Assembly: GCF_900177685.1 (NCBI RefSeq)
Contig: NZ_FXAY01000001.1
Span: forward strand, 248,001 to 312,000
Source of the DNA: Agreia pratensis
Lineage (GTDB): Bacteria > Actinomycetota > Actinomycetes > Actinomycetales > Microbacteriaceae
Reading direction: 5' to 3'
DNA length: 64,000 nt
Both the position numbers and the translations under genes were made by a program. Under the pieces are notes generated by a model. The model was not told the DNA's origin, did not search any database, and was given only the letters and a program-made list of their open reading frames with translations. Below are positions 16,202 through 24,086 of the stretch, piece after piece. Within the stretch, counting starts at the first letter, position 1. Every line of letters starts with the position of its first letter.

Positions 16202-16237
16202 AAAGAGGCTCCCACCCCTTGGGGCGAGAGCCTCTTT
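16202..16237. terminator. Hairpin between oxygenase and VOC genes
   Basis: AAAGAGGCTC (16202-16211) pairs with GAGCCTCTTT (16228-16237), giving a stem flanked by A/T runs. It lies about 25 nt after the oxygenase stop and before the VOC promoter. It should terminate minus-strand transcription and may act both ways. Confidence 0.8.
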
Positions 16238-16260
16238 CGTGTTGCAGCTATCGGTGAGGC

Positions 16261-17034
16261 TTAGGCCTCGCTCATGACGAGCTTCTCAGCCTGGCCGCGA
16301 GCGGCGAGTGCGGCAGCGCGAGCTGCGAGGCGACGGGTCTGCTCGGCCTGTCCGGCGTCGAGCACCTCCTGGTCGACCTCGAAGTTCGGAACGTGCTTCA
16401 CTCCGTTGTACTTCTCGATGTAGGCGTCGAGCTCGGGGCCCGACTCCCACGACGTGATGAGGCAGTAGCGCGGGTCGCTGCCGAGGTGCGTGGCGGCGTG
16501 CCACAGACGCTGGGTGTCGATGATCAGCTGTGCGCCGGCCGGAAGAGCGATGCGGTACTCGACGCTCGGGTCGGTGCGGTTCTCGCGCAGAACGAAGAAG
16601 CTCTCCGTGTCATCGGTGAGATTGAAGAAACCGCGAACGACCCAGCCGGTGCCGTCGGGGTTGAGGCGGTTGTTGTCGTCCTGGTGAAGGTTGTAGAGGC
16701 AGTCGGCGTAGGAGTTCGGCTGCAGCTCGATGACGCGGCAGCGACCGACGTTCGCACCGGGCTCCTGGGCGCGGGCGGTGAGAGTCGGGGCCTTCTCGGT
16801 CTGCGACGGGATGAACACGCCATCCTTGTCGGTGCGCGGCGGCTTGTGGTTCCAGAAGCCGTTGCACTCGATGTCACCGAAGGCGCTTGCGAGAGGAGCG
16901 AAGCGGGTGTCGCCCGACGACTTCCAGTCGACGTACTCGATGTCGAGCCATTCTTTGGGGTCGATCTCTTTGTTGTAGCGATCGAGTACGACATAGCCGG
17001 TCTCTTCCAGAGCGGCAGATTTGATGTAACCCAT
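16261..17034 (-). CDS. Putative Fe(II)/2-oxoglutarate-type dioxygenase
   Basis: 257-residue soluble protein not matched to a named enzyme. A facial-triad pattern is visible: H117-Q-D119 in LYNLHQDDNNRLN, distal H179 in QRLWHAATH, and R189 ten residues later (DPRYCLITSW), the usual place for the 2-oxoglutarate-binding Arg. The strand RIALPAGAQLIIDTQRLWHA looks like a double-stranded beta-helix. The last 40 residues are an Ala-rich helix. An iron-regulator box lies upstream (17088-17106), fitting an iron-linked role. The enzyme class is inferred from motif spacing. Confidence 0.7.
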   Translation of the reverse strand: MGYIKSAALEETGYVVLDRYNKEIDPKEWLDIEYVDWKSSGDTRFAPLASAFGDIECNGFWNHKPPRTDKDGVFIPSQTEKAPTLTARAQEPGANVGRCRVIELQPNSYADCLYNLHQDDNNRLNPDGTGWVVRGFFNLTDDTESFFVLRENRTDPSVEYRIALPAGAQLIIDTQRLWHAATHLGSDPRYCLITSWESGPELDAYIEKYNGVKHVPNFEVDQEVLDAGQAEQTRRLAARAAALAARGQAEKLVMSEA

Positions 17035-17087
17035 GATTAGAAATCATGTCCTTTCGTTGGGGGCCAGCACGTTTTAACAGGCCCAAC

Positions 17088-17106
17088 TTAGGCAAGGCTA
17101 ACATCG
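17088..17106. promoter_or_regulatory. IdeR/DtxR-type iron box
   Basis: TTAGGCAAGGCTAACATCG matches 14 of 19 positions of the actinobacterial iron box TTAGGTTAGGCTAACCTAA, including the whole AGGCTAAC half. It lies 54 bases upstream of the oxygenase start, in its promoter region. Iron-replete repression by an IdeR/DtxR protein is predicted. Confidence 0.65.
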
Positions 17107-17224
17107 AGCCTCTATCCGTTGTAGAAGAAGTGCCTTAAACCCGATCTACTAGACTCGACGGCTGCACGGCACCGCAACACGCCGCCCACCGAGACGTGCG
17201 AAACGAGACGGGTTCAACAAAGAC

Positions 17225-19237
17225 ATGGTCACTGCCACGAACATCGATGCGACCGCCGTCAACACGGTCGCGTGGCTCTCCGCAGACGACACCACGATCG
17301 TCGTTCCGGTCTACCAACGGCAGTACCGCTGGGACATCGGCGCGTGCGAGAAGCTGCTCACCGACATCCGAGCCGTCTCGCAGACAGAAGATCGGCACAC
17401 TCACTTCATCGGGTCGATCCTGTCATCGAAGAGCACAGACGACGCCGACGATTCCGAGCTCGTGCTCATCGACGGACAGCAGCGCATCACCACGCTGATG
17501 CTGCTGATCGCCGCCCTGCACCACACGGTCGAGCACAGCGATCCGGCTCTCGCCGCAGAGCTGCAGAGAGTGCTCGTGCGCGCCGCCGATCCCAGCCGAA
17601 CGAAACTGCGCCCTCATCGCGCCTGGGCCCAGGTCTTCGAGAGCGTCGTGCTCGATCGGCTCGGAGCCGGCGACGAGCTGCGCGACTCGCGCTTCGACGA
17701 CAACTACGCCTTCTTCCGTAGCCAGGTCCGCCTCGAGGAGGTGCCGCGCATCTGGCGCGGCCTGCAGAAGCTCGAGCACGTGGCCATCACTCTCGGCGCC
17801 GATGCCAACGCGCAGCAGATCTTCGAGAGCCTCAACTCCACGGGCGAGCCGCTGCGCGACCACGAGCTCATCCACAACTACGTACTCATGGGTCTCACGC
17901 ACCTCGAGCAGAGCGAGATCGAAGACTCCTTCTGGCTGCCGATCGAGCAGAACACCGGTGAGCAGATCGCCTCGTTCTGGCGGCACTACCTGGTCATGAC
18001 GACCGGCCGCGAGGTCACCGTGGTCGGCCAGCGGGGCGTGTACGACGCGTTCCAGCAGCAGTTCCCGCGGCTCGATGTCGAGACGCTTCGCGCGCACGCC
18101 GCCGAGTGGCGCTCGTACTCCGCCGCGTATCGCGTTCTTCTCGAGCCGGGCCTCGAATCCGACCCCGAGGTGTCGCGCCAGCTCGGCTATCTCAACACGT
18201 TCGGCCGCGGCATGTACCCGCTCGTCATGCGTGCCTACCTCGACTATTCGCGGCAGACGCTCGACCGGGCGTCTCTCGTCGAGCTGCTCGAGAACATCCA
18301 ATCGCTGTTGTTGCGCCGCACGCTTGTCGGCGTGAGCAACGACCGCCTGGTCGCGCGCCTGAGCAGGGCACGTGCCGACGGCCCGGATGCGCTGGTTCGC
18401 GCGATCTCCCGCATCACCCCCAGCGACGAACGTGTGCGTGTGGCCCTGAAATACGCCGAATTGGCCCACCCGGCGTATGTGCTGGGTCGGCTCAGCGAGG
18501 TCGACTCGACGGTCGACCTCGATGTCGAGCACATCGTTCCGCTCGCCCCCGGAGATTCGTGGAGCGGAGACGGCGAGCGCGAATGGGTCGACTACTCCGA
18601 CGACGAGCAGAACAGCCACCGTGCTCTCGCCAAGACGATCGGCAACCTCGCTCTGCTCGAGGAGCACCTGGCCGAGCGCGCTGCTGACAAGTCCTTTGTC
18701 GAGAAGCGCGACCGCTCCTACGCGAAGAGCTCGATCGCGTTGACGAGCGAACTGGCCGGCACGGAAGCCTGGGGCACGCGAGCGATCGCAGCCCGCACCG
18801 TGCGTCTCACCGAGAAGTTCTTGCAGGTCTGGAAGCGACCGGCCGTCGTGATGATCGACGACGACGGGCTCACGCCCATCCTCGACGCCCAGAAGCGACG
18901 CGGCTGGCCGCAGGGGTGGCAACGCGAGTTCGAGTACGCGGAGTACCGCGGCGAGCACTGGGAGGTCTATGACATCAAGTACCTCTTCAACCGCATCTTC
19001 AAGCGACTCTGGGCAGACTCGCGCGTCGATGTCGTGGCGTTCAGCGCGCGCCGAGGCGGACCGATCTACGACGCGCAGTCGTGGAACGGACACTGGGACA
19101 CGCTCGACGACGAGCACTTCCTCTACATGGGCTGGGACTCTCGCTACATGCTCACGGCCGTGCAGGGCGTTCTCGAGGAGGCCGGGATCGCGGCCGAGGT
19201 CTTCGTGAAGTACTCCTATATCGGCGCGGTGATGTAG
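17225..19237 (+). CDS. GmrSD-type restriction protein (DUF262 + DUF1524 HNH)
   Basis: 670 residues. The N-terminal DUF262 (GmrS-like NTPase, ParB/Srx fold) has VPVYQRQYRW at 27-36 and IDGQQRITTLMLL near 82-94. The DUF1524 HNH nuclease (GmrD-like) has DVEHIVPLAP with H436, then IGNLALLEEHLA and FVEKRDRSY. About 110 residues beyond (from AVVMIDDDGL) form an unrecognised C-terminal domain. Known relatives are type IV systems that cut modified phage DNA. It stands alone among metabolic genes. The ATG is chosen by homology; its ribosome site is weak. Confidence 0.88.
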   Translation: MVTATNIDATAVNTVAWLSADDTTIVVPVYQRQYRWDIGACEKLLTDIRAVSQTEDRHTHFIGSILSSKSTDDADDSELVLIDGQQRITTLMLLIAALHHTVEHSDPALAAELQRVLVRAADPSRTKLRPHRAWAQVFESVVLDRLGAGDELRDSRFDDNYAFFRSQVRLEEVPRIWRGLQKLEHVAITLGADANAQQIFESLNSTGEPLRDHELIHNYVLMGLTHLEQSEIEDSFWLPIEQNTGEQIASFWRHYLVMTTGREVTVVGQRGVYDAFQQQFPRLDVETLRAHAAEWRSYSAAYRVLLEPGLESDPEVSRQLGYLNTFGRGMYPLVMRAYLDYSRQTLDRASLVELLENIQSLLLRRTLVGVSNDRLVARLSRARADGPDALVRAISRITPSDERVRVALKYAELAHPAYVLGRLSEVDSTVDLDVEHIVPLAPGDSWSGDGEREWVDYSDDEQNSHRALAKTIGNLALLEEHLAERAADKSFVEKRDRSYAKSSIALTSELAGTEAWGTRAIAARTVRLTEKFLQVWKRPAVVMIDDDGLTPILDAQKRRGWPQGWQREFEYAEYRGEHWEVYDIKYLFNRIFKRLWADSRVDVVAFSARRGGPIYDAQSWNGHWDTLDDEHFLYMGWDSRYMLTAVQGVLEEAGIAAEVFVKYSYIGAVM

Positions 19238-19303
19238 TTTCCACCGCTTGCCGAGACTCTGCGGCCGCGGTTGGTCTCAGCGGCCATGCCTATGCTTGAC
19301 CCG

Positions 19304-20341
19304 ATGATCTCCTCGCCGCCTCTGCCCGTCGCTCCGGCGCGCGCGACGAGTCGGCATCGGCGCGGCGTCATCGGGGTCGGTGTCGGCCTCGCACTGACTG
19401 CAGCCGTCTTCGCCACGCGTGTGCTCGCACCGTCGTCGACGGCGGATCAACTGCCGAACGTCGCCCGCGATTTTCTGACGCTCTCGATCAGCGTGATCGT
19501 CGAGTCGATCCCGTTCGTCTTTCTGGGCATCATCCTGTCGATCGTCGTGCAGATCTGGCTCCCCGAGTCGTTGATGCAGCGGGTTCTGCCCACGAGGCCC
19601 GTGCTCCGGCGTGCCGTGATGTCGCTGCTCGGGGTACTGCTTCCCGTCTGCGAGTGCGGCAATGTTCCGCTGACGCGGGGAATGATGGTGAAGGGCCTCA
19701 CCGTCGCGGAGTCCATGACGTTCCTGCTGGCGGCACCGATCCTCAACCCCGTGACGATCATCACGACGTATCAGGCCTTCGGCTGGGACAACGGAATCCT
19801 CGCCGCCCGAATCATCGGCGGCTTTCTCATCGCCAACCTCATCGGCTGGCTGTTCAGCAAGCATCCGAGGCCCGAGGAGCTGCTGACCCGCGGATTCGAA
19901 GCCTCCTGTCGTGTCGGCCACGACCATGCCTCGCACACACCTCGGCTGCAACTCAGCATCGTCGCCTTCTCGAGTGAGGCGAGCGCCATGCTGCCAGCCC
20001 TGTTCATCGGCTCGGCGATCGCCGGACTGATTCAGGTCGGAGTCAGCAGGGACGTTCTCATCGCGCTCGGCAGCAATCCGGTCTGGTCGGTGCTCGCGCT
20101 GATGGCCCTGGCGTTCGTGATCGCCATCTGCTCGAACGTCGACGCCTTCTTCATTCTGTCGTTCGGTTCGACCTTCATGCCGGGAGCCATCGTGGCCTTC
20201 CTGGTCTTCGGCGCCATGGTCGACGTGAAGATGCTGGCGCTTCTTCGAACGACGTTCACCACGTCGACGTTGACTCGACTGACGCTCGTCGTCGCCCTCG
20301 CCGCACTGGTACTCGGATTGGGAGTGAATCTCATTGCTTGA
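19304..20341 (+). CDS. YraQ/UPF0718 family permease
   Basis: 345-residue membrane protein with about eight helices. The family hallmark LLPVCECGNVPLTRGM lies in the first half, with LLAAPILNPVTIITTY after it and a His-rich loop GHDHASHTPR between the halves. This family (DUF318/YraQ) is regarded as a putative metal or metalloid permease. The start is set at ATG 19304, since TATGCT lies seven bases upstream (leaderless); ATG 19286 is an alternative. It overlaps the DUF1980 gene by eight bases. Confidence 0.88.
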   Translation: MISSPPLPVAPARATSRHRRGVIGVGVGLALTAAVFATRVLAPSSTADQLPNVARDFLTLSISVIVESIPFVFLGIILSIVVQIWLPESLMQRVLPTRPVLRRAVMSLLGVLLPVCECGNVPLTRGMMVKGLTVAESMTFLLAAPILNPVTIITTYQAFGWDNGILAARIIGGFLIANLIGWLFSKHPRPEELLTRGFEASCRVGHDHASHTPRLQLSIVAFSSEASAMLPALFIGSAIAGLIQVGVSRDVLIALGSNPVWSVLALMALAFVIAICSNVDAFFILSFGSTFMPGAIVAFLVFGAMVDVKMLALLRTTFTTSTLTRLTLVVALAALVLGLGVNLIA

Positions 20342-21110
20342 ACGAATCCTCGCGCGCTGGCAGGGGCTCGCCTTGAGCCTGATCGGCATCGTCTCGATCT
20401 CGTGGCTCGCGCTGAGCGGTCAGCTCGGGCTGTACATCCACCCCCGCTACTTCGTCTTCACCGTCGTCATGGCCATACTCGGCGGACTGCTCACGCTCGC
20501 GGCCTTCGCCGTCACTCCGGAGAAGGATGAACACGAGCACGAATCCGAGCAACTCGAGCCAGCCGCGCCGCGCGGTCGGTGGCGCGTCGTGTTGCCCCTC
20601 GCGGGGATTGTGGCCATCGCCCTGGCCTTCGTCGCGCTCGTGATCGTGCCGCCCTCGACGCTCACCACAGCGACCGTCGAGAACCGCGAGTTGAACAGCT
20701 CGGCAACCGGAGTGGAGTCCGACACCAGCTCGAACGTCGAACTCGCCGGTTCCGACGTGTCGTCTCTGAGCCTGAGGGACTGGGTTTCTCTGCTGCGGGA
20801 CGGCTCCGGCAGCGATTTCGTGGTCGGCAAGACCACGACCCTCTCGGGCTTCGTCACCGCAGACTCGAGCGACCCGGAGAACGTCTTCTACCTCACGCGG
20901 TTCGTCATCACCTGCTGCGCGGTCGACGCGCAGCCGATCGGCGTTCCGGTCTACTCCCCCGGCTGGTCGTCGACCTATGCCGTCGACAGCTGGGTCGAGG
21001 CGAAAGGAACCTTCGCGCTCAATCCGAGCGGGAAGAGCAGCGAGAGCGTTGTGATGGCGAATCCCACCGTGTCGGCCATCGACCAGCCGGCCGAGCCGTA
21101 TGCCTACTGA
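20334..21110 (+). CDS. TIGR03943/DUF1980 permease partner protein
   Basis: 258 residues: two N-terminal membrane helices, an acidic loop (EKDEHEHESEQLEP), a third helix, then an extracytoplasmic domain ending in FVITCCAVDAQPIGVPVY and DSWVEAKGTF. The CC motif and domain order are those of DUF1980 proteins, which are encoded beside YraQ permeases. It starts with TTG inside the permease gene, with GGGAG nine bases upstream, so the two are translationally coupled. A role as permease subunit is inferred from fixed pairing. Confidence 0.86.
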   Translation: MLERILARWQGLALSLIGIVSISWLALSGQLGLYIHPRYFVFTVVMAILGGLLTLAAFAVTPEKDEHEHESEQLEPAAPRGRWRVVLPLAGIVAIALAFVALVIVPPSTLTTATVENRELNSSATGVESDTSSNVELAGSDVSSLSLRDWVSLLRDGSGSDFVVGKTTTLSGFVTADSSDPENVFYLTRFVITCCAVDAQPIGVPVYSPGWSSTYAVDSWVEAKGTFALNPSGKSSESVVMANPTVSAIDQPAEPYAY

Positions 21111-22551
21111 CGATCGCACGCCCGCCGAAGGTCGAGGGTCGTCCGAAGGACGCTCCGGTCGGCGTGCTGCCCAGAGGTATCGGAGACTCACGATCGTCGT
21201 CGTCGCGAGCCTCGCCCTGCTCGGCGGTGTACTCGGAGCAGCGAATACGTTGCAGGGGCCGCGACTCAGCTCGGGCGAGATCAACGGACAGGGCGCCGTC
21301 GGTCGGCCTGGTCAGCGTCTCGTTCTGCACGCCAATCAGCCGATCGCGCATGTCGACGCGTCGCAGGTGACCGTCACCCCCTCGATTCCGTTCACGGCCA
21401 CGACATCGGGCAGCGACCTCACTCTCACCCTGAACGGCATGCTCGACTACGAGACCGACTACGCCGTCACGGTCGCGGCCAAGAGCCTCTACTCCGGAGC
21501 GGCCGCCTCGCTCGACTACTCGTTCACCACCCCGGACATCCCGATCTACACGCTCATCCGCGACACGGGCAGCGTGGCTGGTGACGAGCCCGACAGGGTG
21601 GTTCGCGCTTCTCTCTCCGACGACGCCCCGGCCGAAGACGTATTCACCGCCCCACGCATCCAGGAGTACGCGGTCAGCGGTTCGAGGCTTGCTGCGATCG
21701 TGCTCGACGATCAGAACAAGACCTCGCTCGTCGTGCGCGATCTCTCGACGGGCGTCGATACGAAGGTCGCAACCGTCGCCGCGACCGGGGCGATGCGCTA
21801 TCTCAAGTCGTCCGGCGCATCCGGGCTCTTCGGCTTCACGGTCACCGGCGAGTCGGCCCCCGACGGCTCCACCTCCCCGACCACGCTCTACGTATACGAC
21901 CCGGCCAGTGAAGGCGTCACCGCCCGGCAGGTCAAGGGATTCGACGGCGCGCAGCTGCCGGCGGTCGCCTGGACGTTCGTTCAGGGAACGACGTCGGCTG
22001 TGATCCAGGACTACGACCAGCAGCTCTTCCTGATCGACGTCACGACAGACTCGGTTCCGAGCCCCCTGGGCCGACATGCCGAGGTGCACGGCTTCATACC
22101 TGGCACGGCTCAGCTCGTGGTCTCCGATCTTGAGGACTTCACTCGCATCGATCTTCAAGCGGCGAAGACGGAAACATTCGATTCCCTGACTGCGCAGGCT
22201 GACCCGAGCTACTATCCGGGTAAGCGCTTGTATCTCGATGGACAGGGTCGCTTCGTGCAGGAGTTCGACGTGCCAGACGCGCAGCACCAGTACTCCACGT
22301 CGGTGCTCATGCTCATCGACGAGAGCGGAACCCGGCAGATCTTTCGACCGGACGAGGGCACCCGCATCCGGAACATCTGTCTGTCACCGAACGGCAGGGT
22401 CGCCGCGGTCGAGACGTTCGCCGAAGACAAGCAGAACGACAAATACCCCAACGTGCCGTCATATGTGCCGATGACGACGTCGTTCGTCGACCTTTCGTCG
22501 CTCGAGACGACGAAGTCGGTCGACGGGTGGATGCCGGACTGGTGCCAGTAG
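21100..22551 (+). CDS. Membrane-anchored Ig-like/beta-propeller-like protein
   Basis: 483 residues with one N-terminal membrane helix (LTIVVVASLALLGGVLGAAN). An Ig-like domain follows (LTLTLNGMLDYETDYAVTVA, about residues 65-145). Then comes a repeat-rich region resembling propeller blades (LVVRDLSTGVDTKVATVAAT; SVLMLIDESGTRQIFRPDE). No enzyme motif was seen. The ATG lies within the end of the DUF1980 gene (11-base overlap), so it belongs to the YraQ operon and probably acts outside the membrane. Function unknown. Confidence 0.8.
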   Translation: MPTDDRTPAEGRGSSEGRSGRRAAQRYRRLTIVVVASLALLGGVLGAANTLQGPRLSSGEINGQGAVGRPGQRLVLHANQPIAHVDASQVTVTPSIPFTATTSGSDLTLTLNGMLDYETDYAVTVAAKSLYSGAAASLDYSFTTPDIPIYTLIRDTGSVAGDEPDRVVRASLSDDAPAEDVFTAPRIQEYAVSGSRLAAIVLDDQNKTSLVVRDLSTGVDTKVATVAATGAMRYLKSSGASGLFGFTVTGESAPDGSTSPTTLYVYDPASEGVTARQVKGFDGAQLPAVAWTFVQGTTSAVIQDYDQQLFLIDVTTDSVPSPLGRHAEVHGFIPGTAQLVVSDLEDFTRIDLQAAKTETFDSLTAQADPSYYPGKRLYLDGQGRFVQEFDVPDAQHQYSTSVLMLIDESGTRQIFRPDEGTRIRNICLSPNGRVAAVETFAEDKQNDKYPNVPSYVPMTTSFVDLSSLETTKSVDGWMPDWCQ

Positions 22552-22646
22552 CCTCAATTTCGACAGTTATCCACAGCCTTATCTCCTGATCAAGTGTCGA
22601 ATGTACCGCGAGAGTCAATGTCGGTGGCTCCTGCTTGAATTCATGT

Positions 22647-24071
22647 ATGGAACTCAAGGACGCGACCCTCGGCGACATCGCCGAACGCCTCCACGAGCTT
22701 CTCGCGTCAGACCGAAAACTCGCGGTCGGCGACGAACTTCTGACGTCGGCGCACGACTGGGAGGTGGCCGGCCGAGCAACCGATGCCGCACGCATCTGGG
22801 TTGCGGCCGAAATCGAGAACGAGTCCCGCCGCGAGCTCGACACCGCGGGGCTCGCCTACCGGCACGGCTTTTCGACCGCGAAGAAACTGATCGCCGCGAC
22901 CGCGACGGTGTCTGAGCGCACGGCCGGCTCGCGCATGGCCCTAGGCAGACAGCTCCGATCGTCGCTGTCGATAACCGGGTTGCCTGTGCCGAGCAGCTTC
23001 CCGGCCGTCGAGAGCGCGCTGTGCTCTGGCCAGATCGGGGTCGACGCCGCGTCCGTCATCTGCCGTACCCTCACCGAGGCGGTTCCGGGCACCCTTCGGC
23101 CCGAGGCCGTCGACGAGGCCGAGCTGCACCTCGTTGACGCGGCGACGGCAACAGTCGACAATGCCGATCACACGCGGCGATACACCGTCGACGAGATCGG
23201 CCGACTCGCGACCCGCATCCGCGAACATCTCGACCCCGACGGCGCCGAACCGCGCGACGCCGTCAAACAGGCGTTACGCGGATTCAGTTATCCAAGAGTC
23301 GGCGCAGACGGCATGGCTCGAGGCACATACGCGCTGCCGCCGCTTCAGCTCGGCATCTTTCTCACCGCGGTCGACTCCATCCTCAGCCCCCGCACGGCAA
23401 ACCCGGGGACGCCACAGCCAGGCGGCGACGAGGGCATCTCCGACTCCGAGGCAGCAGAGTGCGTTCCGTCAGATCTGCGCAGCTCACAGCAGAAGCTCCT
23501 CGACGCCGTGATAACCCTCATCGACATAGCCGCGGCATCCCCCGCAGCATCGCGACTCAACGGCGCGGCACCCACCGTGAACGTGCACGTCACGCTGAAA
23601 GACCTCGAAGAGGGCCGTGGGGTCGGCTGGATCGACGGCTGCAGCGAACCCGTGCCGCTGAGCACCGTGAACATGCTCCAGTGCGACGCCGACACCATCG
23701 TCACCGTGTTCGGCGATGACGGGCAGGTATTGCACCAGGGCAAGACGCAACGGCTGGCTACCCGCGCACAACGGCGGGCCCTCGCAGCGCGCGATGGCGG
23801 CTGCGTCATCCCCGGCTGCGCCGTTCCACCAGCGCGGTGTCAGGCGCACCACGTCATCCCGTGGGTCAGCGCCGTGTTCGCAGCCGGTCGAACAGACATA
23901 GACAACCTGGCTCTGCTGTGTCCGTTCCATCACGCCACTATCCACACCTCGGCGTGGACTCTCGAGATGATCCGAGGAAAACCGCACATCAGGCTGCCCG
24001 ACTGGCAGAACCCGCGGGGCACGCCGATCCCGGCCGGGCAGCAACGCGCCGGTCGGCCCTACTTCCGCTGA
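22647..24071 (+). CDS. DUF222 and HNH endonuclease domain protein
   Basis: 474 residues of the actinobacterial 13E12/REP13E12-type family. A helical DUF222 region is followed by the HNH domain: ALAARDGGCVIPGC, CQAHHVIPW and NLALLCPFHHATIHTS, holding two CxxC-like pairs and the HH catalytic core. Such genes are abundant and often multicopy in Actinobacteria, and their biological role is unclear. ATG 22647 was taken over an upstream TTG, as the family begins here. No phage genes adjoin. Confidence 0.9.
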   Translation: MELKDATLGDIAERLHELLASDRKLAVGDELLTSAHDWEVAGRATDAARIWVAAEIENESRRELDTAGLAYRHGFSTAKKLIAATATVSERTAGSRMALGRQLRSSLSITGLPVPSSFPAVESALCSGQIGVDAASVICRTLTEAVPGTLRPEAVDEAELHLVDAATATVDNADHTRRYTVDEIGRLATRIREHLDPDGAEPRDAVKQALRGFSYPRVGADGMARGTYALPPLQLGIFLTAVDSILSPRTANPGTPQPGGDEGISDSEAAECVPSDLRSSQQKLLDAVITLIDIAAASPAASRLNGAAPTVNVHVTLKDLEEGRGVGWIDGCSEPVPLSTVNMLQCDADTIVTVFGDDGQVLHQGKTQRLATRAQRRALAARDGGCVIPGCAVPPARCQAHHVIPWVSAVFAAGRTDIDNLALLCPFHHATIHTSAWTLEMIRGKPHIRLPDWQNPRGTPIPAGQQRAGRPYFR

Positions 24072-24086
24072 CCGACTGCCGACGAC

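Noticed and set aside
22567-22575. Single DnaA-like box TTATCCACA
   Set aside because: One copy only, before a DUF222-HNH gene, with no cluster of boxes, dnaA or dnaN nearby. Not an origin.
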